Shown: one piece after another, positions 61,154 to 64,000 of the stretch
Numbering within the stretch: the stretch's first letter is position 1
How the letters are laid out: each line of letters opens with the position of its first letter
From: Anaerotruncus sp. MC2020
GTDB taxonomy: Bacteria > Bacillota > Clostridia > Oscillospirales > Ruminococcaceae
Assembly (NCBI GenBank): GCA_000701945.1
Contig: JNKE01000021.1
Coordinates: 29,436-93,435, forward strand
Direction: 5' to 3'
DNA: 64,000 nucleotides
Translations under genes and position numbers: made by a program
Notes under the pieces: model-generated
The model's input: the letters and a program-made list of their open reading frames with translations, nothing else
Database searches by the model: none
What the model was told of the DNA's origin: nothing

Positions 61154-62257
61154 TTATTCGGCTTCCTCCCACCAATGCGTATTTTCATTGGCGATATCAT
61201 CAAAGCTGAAAATATGACCGAGCTTCGGCGTCGCAACAGCAATTCCGTCCACCTCCGCCTGCTTGACGACGTCATCGGCGGGCTTGTACCAGTCATAGTC
61301 AGAGTAGAGGTAGGCGCCCCAGTGGACGGGGATAATATACTGCGCGTGAACGTCCTGCGCCGCCTTGGTTATCTCCTCGGGAGACATATGCGACCACGCG
61401 GGAGCGTCCTGCCCTGCGTCCGCGAGCATGACCTCGGGAGCACCGAGCCTGTCATATATCTCGGCGAAGGCGTCGCAGTAGCCCGAATCGCCCGTAAAAT
61501 AGAGGCTGTGGGAGCTGTCCGCGATGTAGAAGCCGCCCCAGAGCGTCTTGTACTGCTTGCCCGCGAATCTGCCCGAGTAGTGCTGAGCGGGAGTGAGGGT
61601 ATAAGTCACGCCGCGGAGCTCCACGTTCCCCCACCAGCCGAGCGTATGTATCTTCTGCCTGTCGACGCCCCAGCCCACGAGGAGCGAATCCACGCCGAGC
61701 GGCACCACATAGTCGCTGACCTTACTGTCGACAGCGGTGATAGTGCCGTAGTCGAGGTGGTCGAAGTGGTCGTGCGAGATACAGAGCACGCCGATATCGG
61801 GCAAATTGTCGATATCGAGCGGCATCTCCGATATGCGCGCAGGGAGCGAATAGAGCTGGAGAGGCTTGCCCGATGTCGTGAGAATGGGGTCAATGAGGAC
61901 GTTATCGCCGCCTATCTGCACGAGCGCGGAAGAGTGTCCGAGCCAGCCGATGTTCAGCTCGTCCTTTGCCGCAGGTTCAAGCGCGTCTATCTTCTCCGCG
62001 GGAATGAGCTTCTCGGGCTTTTTGAAGCCGTTCATATTGACAGCTCCCGCCGCAGAGCCGACATCGTCCGCGTTGTGGAACTGCCCGTCGCTGTACTGTT
62101 CACTCAGCTTGACGAACTCCGCCGCGCGTGCCTTGTCGGGGTACTTTCCGACGGGGACGGTGAAATATTTGTAGAACGCGAATGCTCCTATACAGCCTAA
62201 AATGAGCAGTACGAGCAAAATCGCGATGATATTTTTCAGTGCCTTGTGCTTTTTCAT
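61154..62257 (-). CDS. membrane-anchored MBL-fold metallohydrolase
   Basis: A 367-residue protein with one N-terminal membrane segment (about 9-30) and a metallo-beta-lactamase domain of the UlaG/NAPE-PLD-like type. The metal motif is SHDHFDHLDY (H-x-H-x-D-H); other ligands lie in HTLGWWGNVEL, FTGDSGYCDAF and IIPVHWGAYLY. Relatives act as lactonases or phospholipases D; the substrate here is unknown. ATG 62257 has GGAGG nine bases upstream, better than the ATG at 62275. Confidence 0.9.
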   Translation of the reverse strand: MKKHKALKNIIAILLVLLILGCIGAFAFYKYFTVPVGKYPDKARAAEFVKLSEQYSDGQFHNADDVGSAAGAVNMNGFKKPEKLIPAEKIDALEPAAKDELNIGWLGHSSALVQIGGDNVLIDPILTTSGKPLQLYSLPARISEMPLDIDNLPDIGVLCISHDHFDHLDYGTITAVDSKVSDYVVPLGVDSLLVGWGVDRQKIHTLGWWGNVELRGVTYTLTPAQHYSGRFAGKQYKTLWGGFYIADSSHSLYFTGDSGYCDAFAEIYDRLGAPEVMLADAGQDAPAWSHMSPEEITKAAQDVHAQYIIPVHWGAYLYSDYDWYKPADDVVKQAEVDGIAVATPKLGHIFSFDDIANENTHWWEEAE

Positions 62258-62291
62258 GTCAGACCTCCATATCATTTGTTTGTCAAAATTA

Positions 62292-62987
62292 TTACTTGTA
62301 CTCTATACGCCTTATGATGTTACCTATCTCATCATATTCGATGAACTTAACAGGTAAACCGCGGCTATCGCGGCTCGAATACTTCCATATCTTCCCGTTT
62401 TCATACCAGTAATACGTATCACGTCGGGCTGTACTTTTATTGTAGAAAGAATTTTCCTTGAACTGCCCCGATTCGTACCATTCATACCTTTCATAAAATT
62501 TACCTGCACTAAAAGTATATTTCATGATTCGTCCGTTTTCGTTCCAGGTATAATATCTCCCTTCCCCTGCATATTTGCATAATTCACCCGAAGGATAGAA
62601 AATTACCTCTTTTCCAATCGTGAGTCCGTCTTCATAATATTCATACCACCAGCCTCCGCCACAATTTTCTCCGTAGAACAATCCGTTTATCGGAACTTCC
62701 TCATCGTCGGATAGCTCACAATGTCTGTATCCGTAACTATCCCAGCCGATACTATCGTCATCAAAGTCTCTCCCGTGTTCCATAACATATTCAAGGGACA
62801 GTATCGTCAGCTTCTCATGCGCGAGGACGTAATCGCGGGACAGCTTATCCAAATCTAATTGTTTCATAACACTTGAATCCGTCGGAATAGATTTCAGGTG
62901 CTTTTTATACATCGGGTGCAGCCTGGTCTGCTTTTCCTTTGGCTGATTCTCATTTGTCGGCTTGGGCTTCTTGAATTTGGGTATCAT
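62292..62987 (-). CDS. MORN-like repeat protein (YwqK-type)
   Basis: A 231-residue soluble protein. The C-terminal half has repeats of the Y-x-x-G-x-x-x-K/x-Y type (FYPSGELCKYAGEGRYYTWNENGRIMKYTFSAGKFYERYEWYESGQFKEN in part), the MORN-variant seen in proteins named YwqK, some annotated as antitoxins. The N-terminus is Lys/Pro-rich. ATG 62987 has GGGAGG about 11 bases upstream; longer frames start without a site. Base composition is more AT-rich than its neighbours, possibly an acquired gene. Confidence 0.82.
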   Translation of the reverse strand: MIPKFKKPKPTNENQPKEKQTRLHPMYKKHLKSIPTDSSVMKQLDLDKLSRDYVLAHEKLTILSLEYVMEHGRDFDDDSIGWDSYGYRHCELSDDEEVPINGLFYGENCGGGWWYEYYEDGLTIGKEVIFYPSGELCKYAGEGRYYTWNENGRIMKYTFSAGKFYERYEWYESGQFKENSFYNKSTARRDTYYWYENGKIWKYSSRDSRGLPVKFIEYDEIGNIIRRIEYK

Positions 62988-63087
62988 AGCTTCACAGACC
63001 TCCCCAATGTTTATTAAATAAATTATATCATAGAAGCGGGTAAATGTCAATCAGCGGCAAGCTCCCGCAGGCAGGATGCAATGCAAT

Positions 63088-63175
63088 AAAAAAGCGCCTG
63101 CTATTGCAGACGCGATTACTATGTGATGTACAAAATATCGGCAAAAACAAAAAGCGTCTGCTATTGCAGACACTC
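63088..63175 (-). terminator. tandem rRNA-operon terminators
   Basis: Two related hairpins that on the minus strand read GTCTGC-aata-GCAGAC (63154-63171, followed by GCTTTTTGTTTTT) and GCGTCTGC-aata-GCAGGCGC (63094-63113, followed by TTTTTTATTG). Confidence 0.88.
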
Positions 63176-63178
63176 GAT

Positions 63179-63254
63179 TGGCGCCACCTGTTGGACTCGA
63201 ACCAACGACCCTGCGGTTAACAGCCGCATGCTCTACCGACTGAGCTAAGGAGGC
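63179..63254 (-). tRNA. tRNA-Asn (GTT)
   Basis: 76 nt; anticodon stem-loop TGCGG-CTGTTAA-CCGCA; acceptor GCCTCCT/AGGTGGC with one T-T mismatch; discriminator G; CCA encoded. Confidence 0.94.
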
Positions 63255-63260
63255 ATATCA

Positions 63261-63379
63261 ATGCCGGCACTGATCTACTTTCCCGGGCCGTCACCAGCCG
63301 AGTATCATCGACGCGAGTGAGCTTAACTGCCGTGTTCGGAATGGGAACGGGTGTGACCTCACTGCAATAAGCACCGACT
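63261..63379 (-). rRNA. rrf: 5S ribosomal RNA
   Basis: The minus strand reads GTCGGTGC at the 5' end and GCCGGCAC-like bases at the 3' end, with the diagnostic CCGTTCCCATTCCGAACACG and AGTTAAGCTC between. About 118 nt. It lies between tRNA-Glu and tRNA-Asn. Confidence 0.96.
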
Positions 63380-63386
63380 TGAAATT

Positions 63387-63461
63387 TGGTGACCCGTACC
63401 AGAATCGAACTGGTGTTACCGGCGTGAGAGGCCGGTGTCTTAACCGCTTGACCAACGGGCC
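63387..63461 (-). tRNA. tRNA-Glu (CTC)
   Basis: 75 nt; anticodon stem-loop CCGGC-CTCTCAC-GCCGG; acceptor GGCCCGT/ACGGGTC; CCA encoded. It lies between tRNA-Lys and 5S. Confidence 0.95.
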
Positions 63462-63465
63462 GTAT

Positions 63466-63541
63466 TGGTGCACCATCGGGGACTCGAACCCAGGACCCAC
63501 TGATTAAGAGTCAGTTGCTCTACCAACTGAGCTAATGGTGC
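63466..63541 (-). tRNA. tRNA-Lys (CTT)
   Basis: 76 nt; anticodon stem-loop ACTGA-CTCTTAA-TCAGT; acceptor GCACCAT/ATGGTGC; CCA encoded. It is the first gene after 23S. Confidence 0.95.
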
Positions 63542-63671
63542 ATTTACATCGCTTATATATTATATCATAAACGTGACCGTTTGTCAAGCGATTTTTTCCA
63601 AATTTCAAAAGAAAATTTGAAACTGAATAAAGAAAGCTAATGCTGAGGGAAAACTCAGTGATGAAGTAAAA

Positions 63672-64000
<329 letters not shown>

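Noticed and set aside
62292..62987. YwqK protein as part of a toxin-antitoxin pair
   Set aside because: Although related repeats are sometimes named antitoxins, no toxin gene is adjacent, so I leave only the repeat description.

Overview
The window looks like chromosomal DNA from a fibre-degrading, cellulosome-forming anaerobe of the Ruminococcus group (Clostridia, Oscillospiraceae). The evidence is three secreted glycoside hydrolases (two GH9, one CBM22-GH10) ending in type I dockerins after Thr-rich linkers, two non-enzyme dockerin proteins, pyruvate and branched-chain 2-oxoacid ferredoxin oxidoreductases, xylose catabolism genes, FabK as enoyl-ACP reductase, a perfect CIRCE element and many textbook TTGACA-N17-TATAAT promoters. 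I cannot name the species from this.

Layout. 1-2022: end of xylA, a stem-loop array, xylB. 2035-9253: metG behind a duplicated promoter, serC-serA, a compact convergent two-RNA locus resembling an Fst/par type I toxin-antitoxin module, and CIRCE-controlled htpG. 9254-10545: a long non-coding block with tandem repeats, a candidate small RNA and palindromic repeats, then the pyruvate:ferredoxin oxidoreductase gene to 14079. 14080-23900: more repeats, a small membrane-protein/XRE-regulator cassette, three small membrane proteins, a LysM-G5-M23 envelope peptidase, an RluA pseudouridine synthase, a membrane protein, a histidine phosphatase, an XRE regulator and an unknown protein. 24042-28960: an orphan double-glycine-leader/zinc-finger peptide, a 4-subunit 2-oxoacid:ferredoxin oxidoreductase operon, a MinD-like ATPase, and a secreted dockerin protein ending in a nuclease-toxin-like domain. 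29015-39199 (minus): an almost complete fatty-acid synthesis operon (fabH-fabK-fabG-fabF-accB-two unknown paralogous membrane proteins-fabZ-accC-accD-accA-acpP); fabD is divergent and leads aroE, aroK, an amidohydrolase and an LRR-dockerin protein. 44329-53237: guaB, a second par-like locus, three lipoproteins, typA, three tRNAs and rsmE. 53729-60937: the cellulosomal enzyme cluster GH9, GH9, GH10. 61154-64000: an MBL-fold hydrolase, a YwqK-like protein and the 3' part of an rRNA operon in which tRNA-Lys and tRNA-Glu lie between 23S and 5S.

How it fits together. GH9 cellulases and the GH10 xylanase release glucan and xylan oligomers outside the cell; XylA/XylB feed xylose into the pentose phosphate pathway; PFOR and VOR make acyl-CoAs and reduced ferredoxin; the acc/fab operon turns acetyl-CoA into lipid. 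Two dockerin sequence types occur: one on the enzymes, one on the LRR and toxin-like proteins.

Nearly every intergenic gap holds short palindromic repeats of several families. The strongest candidates for undescribed biology are the paired par-like loci, the dockerin-nuclease protein, the double-glycine/zinc-finger peptide, the membrane-protein pair in the fab operon, and a two-copy hairpin element whose end stem shows a compensatory base change.
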